Part shown: piece after piece, positions 23,826 through 35,601 of the stretch | Position numbering within the stretch: the stretch's first letter is position 1 | How the letters are laid out: each line of letters opens with the position of its first letter | Origin: Populus alba | Taxonomy: Eukaryota; Streptophyta; Magnoliopsida; Malpighiales; Salicaceae | Reading direction: 5' to 3' | Assembly (NCBI RefSeq): GCF_005239225.2 | Contig: NC_133289.1 | Span: forward strand, 1,681,501 to 1,745,500 | DNA: 64,000 bases | The notes under the pieces: generated by a model | The model's database searches: none | What the model saw: only the letters and a program-made list of their open reading frames with translations | What the model was told of the DNA's origin: nothing | Position numbers and translations under genes: made by a program

Positions 23826-24755
23826 CATTAAGAATCTAATTATATAATCATAGTAGATATAAAATCTAACTCCAACCAAGTTTTATATTTAATTGGAGTG
23901 GTTGACTTGATTTACCTCAACTTGGTAAATTACTTGGATTTTTAAAAAAATTTATTCAATTGATATATCCTTTCTAACTTTTTTAACAAAAACAATATTA
24001 TTTTATGATACATCTGAATTGATCCAATGATCTATAAATTGACATGATAAACCTTCTAACCCATAGAACATTTATATAAAACGTGAGAGAATAGGAATCC
24101 CATATTTTTCATTGTGAATTGCACAAGAATTTCACTCTCTTAATCAATAATAATAGTGTCTAGAGAGCAACTCATATAAATTTCCTAGTCGACAACTTTA
24201 CATAATCTCATGTCAACAAATCACGAGAAGGAAGGGAACTGCTCACTTCAATAATTCTGTGATAAATTCAAGGGAGAATTCTTATCGCCAAGAACAATGA
24301 TAGGATCATGGTAGTCCACATCCCATTATCTAAATGGATTATGCATGACCTAAATTTCTGACAGCGAAGCTTGGTAACGTTTACAAACAAAAGCCATCGA
24401 CCAGTTACTGTCAGAAATTTAAGAAAATGAATGGAAAGGAGATGTTGAGATGCACTATCACTATACAAATAGCAATGATTATGGAGCTTTTAAAATCCCT
24501 TTTATTAATTTATTAAAAATCTTAACAACTCTTGAAATAAAAGATTGTTCCCACATGATCACCAACCTTATTGTATCTCATAAAATCTTAATAACGATGA
24601 AAGATCGAAGACCCAAAATGCAGCCAAAACTGACCCCAACATTTCAACATAGACAACTAGAGCTAGCTAGACAAGGTTATGACTTGAGCATGAGTAATGC
24701 TATTTTAATTTGATCATATCGACACCATACTAAAGCATCGACATTCTTGATGCTT
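23203..24755. other. 3' flank of gene D
   Basis: Recurring M-A-E-K 3' flank: GAGCTTAGCCCATGTTTTACAGGGCG, GCCCAGAGGCTAAAACAGGG, a TA microsatellite near 23789-23822, ACGTGAGAGAATAGGAATCCC at 24080, and TGCAGCCAAAACTGACCCC at 24619. Matches 44.79-46.36 kb beside gene F. No gene. Confidence 0.6.
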
Positions 24756-25750
24756 TCACATGATTGTGCATGACGAGGGATTATCTTCACAGACATATTC
24801 ACCTCTGCACGCATAGTAACCGCTTCTTTGGCAGCCATAGCCGCCGCCAAACCAACTATCATACACTGGCCTTCCGTAAGCTTCATAACATGGGGGTGCT
24901 GGCCTGCCATAGTCATGATAACATGGTCCTCCACTAATCCCTCGGTAGTGTTCAGCACAACATGTCCTTGGGTGGACTGGTTCAACAATAAGCGCTTTCG
25001 GCTTGGCTGGTCCTTTGGACTTGCCATTGCCATCAACTGTTTCTGGAGGCTTGTCCGATTGTTTGCTTGGTTTGGGCGCTGGTTTCTCTGGTGCTGGTGC
25101 TGGTGCTGGTGGTGCTGCTGCTGCTGCTGGTGGTGCTGCTGGTGTTTTGGGTTTCTCTGGAACCTTGATCTCAATGCTCTTGACAGCTTCACCTCCTTTA
25201 TAGACTATCTTTTCCTTGATCTTTTCAGGACTGCAACATACCACAGTGATGGTCACTGTGCCTGCCTTCTTGTCATATATCTGGTTCTGAATTTCTCTTG
25301 TTCACAATCCACAAAAACAACTTAGCCACTTTCCTTTCATCTTAAATCAGCTCAAACTAAGTTATAATACATGGGGAAAGAGGCACTCACGAGGGATTCT
25401 ACACAGTACTTTCTTGATTTTCTTGTGGCATTTCTCACATTCAAGGTCAACCTTGATCACCATTGTTGTGACTTTCTGCAAAAGGAGCACATAAAAACAA
25501 GGACATAATTTCTAAGCCATGAAGAATATTGAAAGGACCGGAACACTTTCTGACATGGAAGGATATTGATCAGTAAAGAGAATGAACAAGAAGATGAGGT
25601 CCATAGGGCCAAAAACAAGGACCACCACATAAAAAGAAGAAAAACCCAGATGAATGGGCTAAATAAAAGATAAATCTAAACCAAGAAAAGAAGAAGAAGG
25701 AAATTTATCATAATCCCCACATCCATCCATGCACATACCTTTTCAGCCAT
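24756..25750 (-). CDS. Gene D: HMA-domain protein with Ala/Pro linker and CaaX end
   Basis: Exons: 25739-25750, 25391-25475, 24756-25294, giving 211 residues. It starts M-A-E-K-K-V-T-T-M, with an HMA fold and C-E-K-C intact. The linker is T-P-A-A-P-P then an Ala/Pro run and P-A-P-K-P-S-K-Q, followed by P-P-E-T-V-D-G-N-G-K-S-K-G, a piece shared only with gene F. One R-T-C-C-A-E-H-Y-R-G-I-S-G-G-P-C-Y module (a Cys of the other copies is His here), then Y-G-C-Q-R-S-G-Y-Y-A-C-R-G and the end C-T-I-M. Its proximal promoter is separated from the rest of the upstream region by an insertion at about 25.87-27.2 kb, and the TATAAA-like box is changed to TTATGAAG. Expression may therefore differ from its relatives. 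Confidence 0.86.
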
Positions 25751-25867
25751 GGTTTTGTCGAAGCTTTGATCCGGACCTGATGAGATTATAGAATTGTGGG
25801 CAGGGTGAAGGAACAGACCGGAGGGTGAGAGGGAGATTGAGATGCCAAAAGGGAGGCTTATGAAGTT

Positions 25868-27205
25868 AAGACTCCGTTTATTTACTGAAACTAGTTTTTT
25901 TTTCAGAAAGTAAATTTTGGGGAAAGTGAATTTCAGAAAAAATGAATTTCGAGAAAGTATTTTTCGATGTTTGGTAGTGTAATGAAAAATGAGTTGGAAA
26001 ACATTTTCCAGTGTTTGATTATATCATGGAAAATGAGCTGGAAAATAACTTATTAATATTTTATTTTTCTCAAGTTTATTAAAATAATGAGGAACAAATC
26101 TTAGAAATTAAAAGTTGAATGAGAATGAAATTGAAAAAAATATATAATTTCATAAATTATCTCAAATAAAATAAATAATAATCAAAATAATAGAGATCAA
26201 ATCTAAAAAATTAAAAAAAATGAAATATGAAGAAATTAAAATAATAATAATCAACATTTCATAAATTATTTCAAATAAAATAAGTAACAATCAAAAGAAC
26301 GAGGACCAAATTTGATAGATAAAAAATTTCAATAAAAATATGATAAGAAAAAAGCAAATAGCAATTATAAAAATAAGGACCAAAGTTAATATAAAAATAA
26401 AATTTTAAGAGATGAAATTGAAAAATAAATATTCAAAACAAAATATATATAGCAATCAAAAGTTTGAGAATCAAATTTGATATAATCAGCAAATAATGAC
26501 ATTTCTAAATTTTTCAAAACTTCCGGAAAGTGTTTCCCCCCCAAACTTTTCAGGAAAATACTTTCCTGAAAACCAAGCCAAATTTTTCTTTTACTGGAAA
26601 GTGTTTTCCATTGACCAACTTTTCTACTGGCAAACAAACACAAGAAAGTTTGGAAAGTGATTTCCTGGAAACCACTTTCCGGAAAACAAATAAAGCTAAA
26701 AGGAAAACACTTTCCTGAAAATCAAGTCAAATTTTTCTTTGACTGAAATTGACTGGAAAGTGTTTTCCGTTGATCAATTTTCCTAATGACAAACAAATAC
26801 AGGAAAGTTTGGAAAATAATTTCCCGGAAACTACTTTCCGGGAAACAAACATGGCCTAAATTTTTCACAACTTCCGGAAAGTGTTTTCCCCCTAAATTTT
26901 TCAGGAAAACACTTTCCTGAAAACCAAGCTAAATTTTTCTTTTACTGGAAAGTGTTTTCCATTGACCAACTTTCCTACTGGCAAACAAACACAAGAAAGT
27001 TTGGAAAGTGATTTCCCGGAAAACAAACACAGCTAAAGGGAAAACATTTTCCTGAAAACCAAGACAAATTTTTCTTTGACTGAAATTGATTAGAAAGTAT
27101 TTTCCGTTGACCGAAAAATGTATTTTGTTGATCAATTTTTCTAATAATAAATAAACACAAAAAAAGTTTTTTAAAATCTATTTTTGAAGAAATAAACATG
27201 GCCTC
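25868..27205. mobile_element. GGAAAAC-rich TIR-like element inserted in the gene D promoter
   Basis: The left end reads GACTCCGTTTATTTACTG; the right end, reversed, reads AGGCCATGTTTATTTCTTC. The interior is a noncoding AT-rich region followed by about four diverged copies of a terminal block rich in CTTTCCTGAAAACCAAG and GGAAAGTGTTTTCC. The paralogous promoter of gene F (47440-47490) runs straight from GAAGTTAAGAG to CACAAGTCACAGC, an empty site. Related elements lie at 34781-35601 and about 56184-56988. Exact ends and target duplication are not clear here. Confidence 0.7.
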
Positions 27206-28067
27206 ACAGGTCACAGCTGGAGTGGTAGAACTGTAGAAGTGTGAGACCATGGTTTAAATACCGTGCATCTAGAGGCCAATAAGAAGAGAACACGTGGGAT
27301 TAGGTGTGGAGCCTGACGTAATATTGTCGTTCCATTTTTTATTGCTGACCCTCCAAACCTGCACATGCATGTGCTGGCCTTGATGGACACATCCTTCAAT
27401 TTTGTTAATCATGTCGAAGGTTGCAGTGCATCCGACGGTGCATTAGTTTAGTCAAGTCAATAAATGAGCCATGCATGATGCAACCCCCATGACAACTGTA
27501 CACGTGTCCCCAAAAAATTCCCCACATAAAATTAAAAATCTTCAATTAATATTTCCATGTCTCATGTTTAAAGGAATTTAGCCGGTGTTTGATCGTTGTT
27601 TCCTGATAAAAATAAAAGAGTAAAGATAATAAAAATACACTGAGGAGGCATAGAAAACTTGGATCATTGTATTTATTATTGTAAAAAGTATATAAATTTA
27701 TTTTAAAATTATTACAAAAAAACTTTTTATTCTATATTCTTATTTTTATCCCCCGCCCTACACTAACACATAATTTTAAGTGCCCTAATTCTAACGAACT
27801 CCTCTGTTTCAAAACTTGAATTTATAGAGCAAAGTAATTAGTTGATTTACTTTATAAAAAAAAAGATAATACAAGGGAAATAATAAGTTGAGATACTTTT
27901 ATTATTCTCTTTTTTATTTATATTTTTTTTAAAAATAAATCTTATAAAGTAACTAATAAAATATTACCAATTCCTATCATCACCCCAAACGACAAACATC
28001 TATATATTTATAAAGATATGAAAATGAGAAAGAAACCCAATGATTCACGTTCTCTAGTGATACATTA
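27206..28067. other. Displaced upstream region of gene D
   Basis: Matches 47470-48340 upstream of gene F, including CACGTG at 27291-27296, now about 1.54 kb from the gene D ATG instead of about 0.2 kb. No gene. Confidence 0.65.
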
Positions 28068-28075
28068 GGGATGGC

Positions 28076-29510
28076 CATAGTTTATTAAACCCGGCCCGGC
28101 CCGGCGGGTCAACCCGGGACCCGGTCGACCGGTGGCTGGACCGGTTCGGGTTTAATAAAAGACCGGCCTGTGGCAACAGCCCGGCCAAACCGGGCGACCC
28201 GGTGGGTCGACCCGGGACCGGGTGACCCGGACGAGACCCGGACAAGACCCGGGTTTTTTTTTTTTTTTAAAATATGGGATAAAAAAAATTGGTTTAAATA
28301 TTTCAACTTAAAATGATAACATAGTATCTTTCAAAGTGGGGTTTAAAGCCCTTTCATATAATAACTCTATGTTTACATAAAAAAATCATGTTTTTTCAAT
28401 GTGGGATTTGAAACCCATTAGTATATATACTCTATGTTCCCAAGGAAAAAATCATGTTTTTTCAATGTGGGATAAAAAACCTTTTGATTTAAATACTTCA
28501 ACTTAAAGGGATAACATAGTATCTTTTCAATGTGAGATTTGAAGCCTTTCATATATATACTCTATGTTCCTATGAAAAAAAGTTATGTTTTTTCAATGTG
28601 GGATTTGAAACCCATTAGTATATATACTCTATGTTTCCAAGGAAAAGATCATGTTTTTTCAATGTGGGATAAAAAACCTTTTGGTTTAAATACTTCCACT
28701 TCAAGGGATAACATAGTATCTTTTCAAAGTGGGGTTTAAAGCCCTTTCATATATATACTCTATGTTTACATGAAAAAAATCATGTTTTTTCAATGTGGAT
28801 TTGAAACCCATTGGTATATATCTTCTATGTTCCCATGAAAAAAGTTATGTTTTTTCAATGTGGGATAAAACATAGAGTATATATATGAAAGGGCTTCAAA
28901 TCCCACATTGAAAAGATAATATGTTATCCTTTTAAGTTGAAGTATTTAAACCAAAAGGTTTTTTATCCCACATTGAAAAAACATGATTTTTTTCCTTGGG
29001 AACATAGAGTATATATACCAATGGGTTTCAAATCCCACATTGAAAAAACATGATTTTTTTCATGTAAACATAGAGTATATATATGAAAGGGCTTTAAACC
29101 CCACTTTGAAAAGATATTATGTTATCTCTTTAAGTTGAAGTATTTAAACCAAAGGTTTTTTATCCCACATTGAAAAAACATGATTTTTTCCTTGGGAACA
29201 TAGAGTATATATACTAATGGGTTTCAAATCCCACATTGAAAAAACATGATTTTTCATGTAAACATAGAGTATATATATGAAAGGGCTTTAAACCCCACTT
29301 TGAAAAGATACTATGTTATCATTTTAAGTTGAAATATTTAAACCAATTTTTTTATCCCATATTTTACATGGATTTTTTCATATAAAATATTAATTTTTTT
29401 TAATCAACCCGGATAATCCGGGTTGACCCGGGTTAACCCGGGTTGACCCATGAAACCCGAGACCCGGCCCCTTGGCCGGGTCAACCTCCGGGCCGGGTTT
29501 AATAACTATG
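28076..29510. mobile_element. Fold-back hAT-like non-autonomous transposon, 1,435 bp
   Basis: Terminal inverted repeats start CATAGTTTATTAAACCCGG on the left and CATAGTTATTAAACCCGG on the right (reversed), differing by one T, followed by GC-rich CCCGG arrays. An 8-bp direct duplication GGGATGGC flanks it (28068-28075 and 29511-29518). The uninterrupted site survives at 48.34 kb (TTAGGGATGGCTACCTCC). An 8-bp duplication is the hAT signature. The interior has about three copies of a 195-bp unit in the left arm (ATAACATAGTATC at about 28316, 28510, 28706) and about three inverted copies in the right arm, meeting near 28870. No transposase is encoded. Confidence 0.85.
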
Positions 29511-29518
29511 GGGATGGC

Positions 29519-29944
29519 TACCTCCTCATCCCTATGTGGGGACAACGAGAAGAAAGCTGACAACTTGGGGGTCCTGAAGTTGCGTCCGCCAACTTTCTTC
29601 TTCTTCTGGTTCTAATAATTAATGTCGGTGTACATACACTATTCATTTCTTCCGATCTTAAAATTAATAATTAAATAAATTTTTAATAATTTTAAAATTT
29701 GTAAACCTCAAACTAATAATTTATATAAAAACAAACTAGAGACTACTAAATAAGCTACACTCCTCAAAATTTTACATTATAATAAACTGTATTTTAAAAA
29801 AATTAAATTTTTATTTTATATATTTTTAAATTATTTTGATATTTAAGAGTAAAAAATAAATCTTAAAAAAATAAAAAATAAAAATAAAAAAATTTATTCT
29901 AATATATTTCAACAATATAGTTTCTTTTTTATGTTTGTTGTTAA

Positions 29945-29993
<49 letters not shown>

Positions 29994-31475
29994 GAAATTT
30001 ACTACTTAAATATATTTTAAAAAAGTATTATAAAAAAACCACCATTGCCGAAGCTCTAACACTTTGGAAGAAAACATTCAAAAGGAGAAAATCCGAGGAC
30101 TTTGAGCATAAAAAACAAAGAGGCTCAACTAGACGAAACAAGCCATCAACATTGACTAAGCAAATTAAGGCGTGCATCATCTAGACGAAAGAGGTCAAAA
30201 CAGCAGCAGCATCATCACAAAAGGGATGATATTATAAACACAGCAACAGTACTAAGGTCCATCATGACCACTGGATTTGCATCCAACGGTTGATGCTGGG
30301 CCATGACTCTACAGGTCATGAAAGTAGAGAATCCAAGGAAAGCCATGGACCGATCCATTATATATGCTGGGTTTCATTAATATTGAGCTTAGCCCATCTC
30401 TTCCATGGCTAGACCACGACTGCCTCGAAACCCAGAGGCTAAAACAGGGCTACAAGTAAGGTACCTTATGCAGTTTATTCCAGCTACCACTTCGTCGTGG
30501 GTAGATATTATTTTTTTTTAGTAGAAAAAATAAATATATAGGTTTTTTATTATATTTTTTAATGTAAGAAATTCCTGATTATAAATAAATAAATAAAACT
30601 ATGTATACATTCAATTAAATAAATTGAGAATTATTTTTGTACTAATAAAAAAAAATCATTAACAATAACAAAAAGACTAGACTTGAAAATTTAAGAGATA
30701 GATGTAAATTAAAATATTTAATCTAGTAGAATGAAACATGTACCTGGTTGTGTTTATAACTTTGTTCATTAGACTTAATATTCTATTTAATTAAATAATA
30801 ATAGAAATTAACACACATTAAAATGATTGAATAAAATAATAAATAAAATTGATACAGGGTTGCATAAATTATATAAAAAAAATATTATCATGGAAAAACC
30901 AACTAAAAGCTAAATAAGTAATTTAATTGCGGTTGATTTTTTTATTATTATTAAAGCCTATCGTTTTATTATTACAACAATGATGTTAACCCGGTTAAGT
31001 TTTGATAGAAATTTACAAGTAAATTAAGTAATTTAAAATTTAATCTGATTAATCAGGTTTAGTCATATCAATTTTTTTTTATTTTTCAACTTGAAACTTA
31101 ATCCGAGTTAACCTTTAAGGTCTCATATTTTATGAATCAACCAACAGGGCTATTACTACTGTACAAGTCAATGGAGATTTCCATCGCTTCCTTGCATTTT
31201 CATTGACAGCTCGCTAACCTATCCCATGGAAGCATTCTTCTCCTGTCATCCTCGCCAATTAATTAATGTGTAAAGGAGGGTAGAAAAGAAACGAGTCAAA
31301 TAAAGTCAACCAATGATAATATCTCCAGATTAAGAGAGCTTTACGTACATGGCTTCGTATAAAACTATGTATACATCATGAAAAGGAAGTTGATAAAGGG
31401 ATTATAAATTCAAACTCCAAGTACGTACAATCCTACTTTATAGAATATATAATAATCCAAATTTCATCATCTCGT
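29519..31475. other. Upstream D / downstream E intergenic DNA
   Basis: 29519-30450 parallels 48.36-49.2 kb. 30450-31140 parallels 40.4-41.1 and 49.2-49.77 kb. From 31150 the E-type 3' flank begins. A TA microsatellite lies at about 29950-29990. No gene seen. Confidence 0.55.
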
Positions 31476-31489
31476 ATGGATCATGAGGC

Positions 31490-31585
31490 ATGGCTGAGCT
31501 TGCACCATTTTTTCCAGGAAACAAGCATGCTCGCGTTTACACCACAGAAGCAATCAAACGATCAAGGATTGAAGAAAGCAATTGA
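31490..31585 (+). repeat. Recurrent 3'-flank element, copy 2 (31-codon frame intact)
   Basis: Same M-A-E-L-A-P-F-F ... I-E-E-S-N frame as at 8574, ending in TGA. Here the overlapping frame from 31476 (M-D-H-E-A-W) is also open for 67 codons, and a third frame from 31582 codes V-K-E-T-E-V-H followed by an (A-P)n(S-P)n stretch. Several frames open at once argues for caution. No function assigned. Confidence 0.35.
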
Positions 31586-31900
31586 AAGTGAAAGAAACGG
31601 AGGTGCACGCACCAGCACCAGCACCAGCACCATCACCGTCACCTTGGAAAATGGAGCCTTTTGCTTTTATTTGCAATAATTGTAACTTTGACTTGACGCC
31701 AAACATGGAAGAAGCCATCAACAATGGAAAAACTGTGAGCATTGACTTGAAAATACTAGCTAGGCACAAAGTCGTGCATCATCACAAAAGGGATGATATT
31801 ACAAACAGAACGACACAAAGGCCCATCATGACCACTGGATTTGAATCCAACGGTTGATGCTGGACGTTGACTCAAACCATCGGTCTTCTGAACTTTCCCT

Positions 31901-32821
31901 TTACATGATTTTGCATGCCGGGGAATAGTCTTCATAAAAATATTCACATCTACACACATAGTAACCCCTACTTCGGCAACTACAGCCACCAACTGCCCAT
32001 ATATCACACACTGGTACATAACATGGACGTGTTGGTATACAAAAGTCTTGATAACATGGTCCTCCACTAATCCCTTGGGAGCATTCAGCACAACATGTCC
32101 TTCGGGGTGTTGGGCACTCATTATGCGGTTTAGGCTGTGTCTTTGGAGGCGGTTTAGGCTGTGTCTGTGGCTGTGGCTGTGTCTTTGGAGGGTCATCCTT
32201 CGGAGGCGGCTTGATGATCTCAATGCACTTGACACATTCACCTCCTTTGCAGTATATTTTTTTCTTGATCTTTTCAGGACAAGAACCCACCACAGTGATT
32301 GTCACTGTATTTTTCTTCTGGTCATATGTCTGGTTCTGGATTTCTATTGTTCATTAATTAACATCATCAAATCCACAAGACTTAGTCACTTCCTTTGGTA
32401 ATAAAAACAACTCAAACCTAGCACTGTTCTTAAAGATAAAATAGAAAGACTCACGAGGAATAGCACACAGCACTTTCTTGATTTTCTTGTGGCATTTTTC
32501 GCATCCAAGGTCAACCTTAATCACCATCGTTGTGACTTGCTGTAACGATAGTAGTTAATTAGTGCATGCATTTCATATAGGACCTCACCATGATTAATCC
32601 CAATAGAAAACATAAAAAAACGTCGTCATGATAAATTTATAGACAGAAAGATTGGATGAACTCCAAACATGTTCTGACATGAAAGAATCCGCTGTAGAGA
32701 TTATATATCAAGAACTTGTACATATATAGGACCTCCACGTAAAAAGAAGAAAAGCCAAAGAGGATGCATTAAAAGATAAAATCAACACACACAAATATAT
32801 ATATCATACCGTTTCTACCAT
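31901..32821 (-). CDS. Gene E: HMA-domain protein with Gln/Pro linker, mosaic tail and CaaX end
   Basis: Exons: 32810-32821, 32455-32539, 31901-32343, giving 179 residues. It starts M-V-E-T-Q-V-T-T-M, HMA fold, C-E-K-C intact. The linker is P-P-P-K-D-D-P-P-K-T-Q-P-Q-P-Q-T with further Q/T/P. The tail is unusual. Its first part, R-T-C-C-A-E-C-S-Q-G-I-S-G-G-P-C-Y-Q-D, belongs to the M-A-E-K subfamily, while its last part, C-D-I-W-A-V-G-G-C-S-C-R-S-R-G-Y-Y-V-C-R, belongs to the M-V-E-T subfamily. It ends C-K-I-M. Exons 1 and 2, intron lengths and promoter are M-V-E-T type. Either E keeps an ancestral tail or it received a piece by gene conversion. Confidence 0.85.
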
Positions 32822-33246
32822 GGTTTTGTGTATGCTTTGATCCGATGAGACGATGGAAATATTAAGAGTACATATACATATATAGTGGTGGGAGAGGGAG
32901 GGGGCGGTGGCCTAATTTAATTAAGATAAATGCATGGTGACATCATAAGCAGGTGGAGACATGTGAGGCCTTAATTTAGTTTGTCCGTTCATTTTTAGAC
33001 CAATAAGATGAGGAAATGTGGACATGAGAGTGGAAACTTGATGCAGCCATCGTAAACATCGTAGCTGCTGACCCAACAAACTTTCATCAGCAAGAGATGG
33101 TTTTGATGTGCACATCTCACCTTCTATATATATATATATTCTTAAAAAATTGTATTAAAAAAATATTTTTTTTTATTTTTAATATCAACACATCAAAATA
33201 TTAAAATAAATTAAAAATATTAAATTAATATCTTTCCCACTTAAAC

Positions 33247-33298
<52 letters not shown>

Positions 33299-34244
33299 AA
33301 AAATAAAAATAAAAAACATCCTCTTGAGCATTTATATTGATTTGAAAAGAAGAAAGAGACACAAGACGATGATAAATGAATGGTGCTACAAAAGATTAAA
33401 GGGGTGGCTATCTGCCAATCGCTATCTGCCAAATTTTAGAAGGAGGTGATGTAATAATCACACCAATCAATTTTGAAATCCATTGTCTATGTTTTCTCCA
33501 TGACTACTGGAAAAACAGGGCTGAACCACCACCTTATTTGTACTAATAAATAAAAAAACAAATCATTACCAATAATTAAGGATTAAATTTGAGAAATCAA
33601 AAGATTGATATAAATCAAAATATTTAATCTAGTAATATAAACCATGTACCTGATTGTGTTTAATGAATTTATTTATTAGACTTAATATTCTATTTAATCA
33701 AATGATAATAGAAATTGACACACACAAAAATAATTGAATAAAAATTTTAAAAAATAATTTATACACAATTGCTCCTATTAAAAGAAATAAAATTATCATT
33801 TTATGTGAAAACTAAGTACAAATTAATTAATCGAGTTAATTGCGGCTGATTTTTATTATTAAAGCATGTCGTTTTATTATTTAAAACAATAATGTTAACC
33901 CAGTCAAGTTTTAATAGAAATTGATCGAGTAAATCAAATAATTAAAAATTTAATTTAATTAATCAAGTTTAGTCATATCATATTTTTTTTTCAACTTGAA
34001 ATTTAAAAGTTAACTTTTTAAGTAAAACATTTTAACTATTACTACTGTACAAGTCAATGGAGATTTCCATAACGCCTTCAAAATCTCCATTGCTTCCTTA
34101 CATTTTCATTGACAGCTCGCTAACCTATCCCATGGTAGCATTCTTCTTCTGTCATCCCCACCAATTAATTAATGTGTAAAGGAGGAAACGAGTCAAATAA
34201 CGTCAACCGATGACAATATATCTCCAGATTAAGAGAGCTTTACA
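32822..34244. other. Promoter and upstream of gene E
   Basis: A TATA-like stretch lies at about 32871-32884. 32990-33130 holds the shared upstream block. 33125-34240 is nearly identical in order and content to about 51900-53210, including a TA/GT microsatellite at 33250-33298. From 34045 an M-V-E-T 3' flank begins. No gene seen. Confidence 0.55.
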
Positions 34245-34511
34245 GGGACCAACAGGTGTGTGGCTCAAGTGCTGAAGGGGCAGCTCTCCTTCCTTCGAAC
34301 CCCGGTTCGAGTCCAAGTGGGAATAAGATTGGAGAGTTTGCTCCCTTTCTATTTTTTTTGGATCTTTTCTGTGCGGTATCCTTGTCACCCCCCGCGGTGC
34401 CTTACCTGCTCACTAGGGCTTGCAGGATGTTCAGTGGGCCGTGGCATTAGTCGTGGTGCGCGTAAGCTGGCCCGGACACCCACGTTATCAAAAAAAAAAA
34501 AAAAAAAAAAC
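34245..34511 (+). mobile_element. tRNA-derived SINE, 267 bp
   Basis: Internal pol III promoter: A box TGGCTCAAGTG at 34261-34271 and B box GGTTCGAGTCC at 34304-34314. A poly-A tail of about 20 lies near 34491-34510. It is flanked by 13-bp direct repeats with two mismatches (AGAGAGCTTTACA at 34232-34244, AGAAAGTTTTACA at 34512-34524). The sites at 41.3 and 53.2 kb are empty. A related SINE is at 45988. It is not a tRNA gene: there is no cloverleaf. Confidence 0.88.
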
Positions 34512-34684
34512 AGAAAGTTTTACATGGCCTCATATAAAACTATACATCATGAAAAGGAAATTGGTCTTCGATTATTATGTATGCTGATAAAGGGATTACT
34601 AATTCTTCTCTCCAAGTACAATCCTAATTAATTTATAGAATATATAATAATCAAAATTGCATTATCTCGTTTGGATCATGAGAT

Positions 34685-34780
34685 ATGGCTGAGCTTGCAC
34701 CATTTTTTCCAGGAAACAAGCATGCTCACGTTTACACTACGGAAGCAATCAAACGATCAAGGATTGAAGAAAGCAATTGA
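34685..34780 (+). repeat. Recurrent 3'-flank element, copy 3, cut by a transposon
   Basis: The 31-codon M-A-E-L-A-P-F-F frame is open to its TGA at 34778-34780. That TGA is the left copy of the 3-bp duplication made by the next element, and the rest of the repeat continues at 35602. Confidence 0.4.
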
Positions 34781-35601
34781 GGCCTATTTGTTTGCTGAAA
34801 AATAGATTTTTTTTTAAAAAGTAAATTTTAAAAAAATAAATTATTTTTTGATATTTGGCAGTGTAATAAAAAATAAGTTGAAAAAATACTTTCCAATATT
34901 TGGTAATGTCATGAAAAAATGAGATAAAAAAAACTTATTAATTTTTTATTTTTTTCAAGTTTATTAAAATAATGAGGAACAAATCTTACAAATTAAAAAG
35001 TTGAATGAGAATGAAATTAAAAAAATATATAATTTCATAAATTATTTCAAATAAAATAAAGAATAATCAAAATAATAGAAATCAAATCTAAAAAATAAGA
35101 AAATTGAAAGATGAAGAAATTAAAATAATAATAATAAATATTTTATAAATTTGTTTCAAATAAAATAAATAACAATCAAAAGAATAAGGATCAAATTTGA
35201 TAGATAAAAAAATTAATTAAAAAATAATAAGGAAAAAGCAAATAACAATTATAAAAATTAGGACCAAAATTAATATAAAAATTAAATTCTAAATGATGAA
35301 ATTGAAAAAAAAAATATTCAAATAAAAAAAATATATATATATATAGCGATACAAAATTTGACGAGCAAATTTGATATAATTAACAAATAATATGATATTT
35401 TATAAATTTTTCATAACTTCTTGAAAGTGTTTTTTTCCCAAAATAAAGAAAAACACTTTCCTGAAAACTAAACTTAATTTTTTTTTATTGGAAAGTATTT
35501 TTTATTGATTGAAAATTATTTTTTTTAATTAATTTTTCTAATAACAAATAAATTTAAAAAAATTATTTCTTAAAATTATTTTTCAAGAAATAAACACAGC
35601 C
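34781..35601. mobile_element. PIF/Harbinger-like MITE, 821 bp
   Basis: The ends are GGCCTATTTGTTTGC and, reversed, GGCTGTGTTTATTTC, flanked by TGA (34778-34780 and 35602-35604). The interior is AT-rich and noncoding and resembles the elements at 25868 and 56184. The paralogous flank at 31.58 kb is continuous through the site. Short TIRs starting GGC with a 3-bp duplication suggest the PIF/Harbinger group, although TGA is not the usual TWA target. Confidence 0.65.

Noticed and set aside
28054..28306. Minus-strand Pro/Gly-rich frames at 28.05-28.3 kb
   Set aside because: They lie in the CCCGG arrays of the hAT-like terminal repeat, not in a gene.
28300..29340. CRISPR-like direct repeats
   Set aside because: Repeats of about 195 bp in inverted arms inside a TIR element of a plant genome; no spacer structure.
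34261..34314. Possible tRNA gene (A and B boxes)
   Set aside because: Pol III boxes are present but there is no cloverleaf or acceptor stem; poly-A tail and target duplication identify a SINE.
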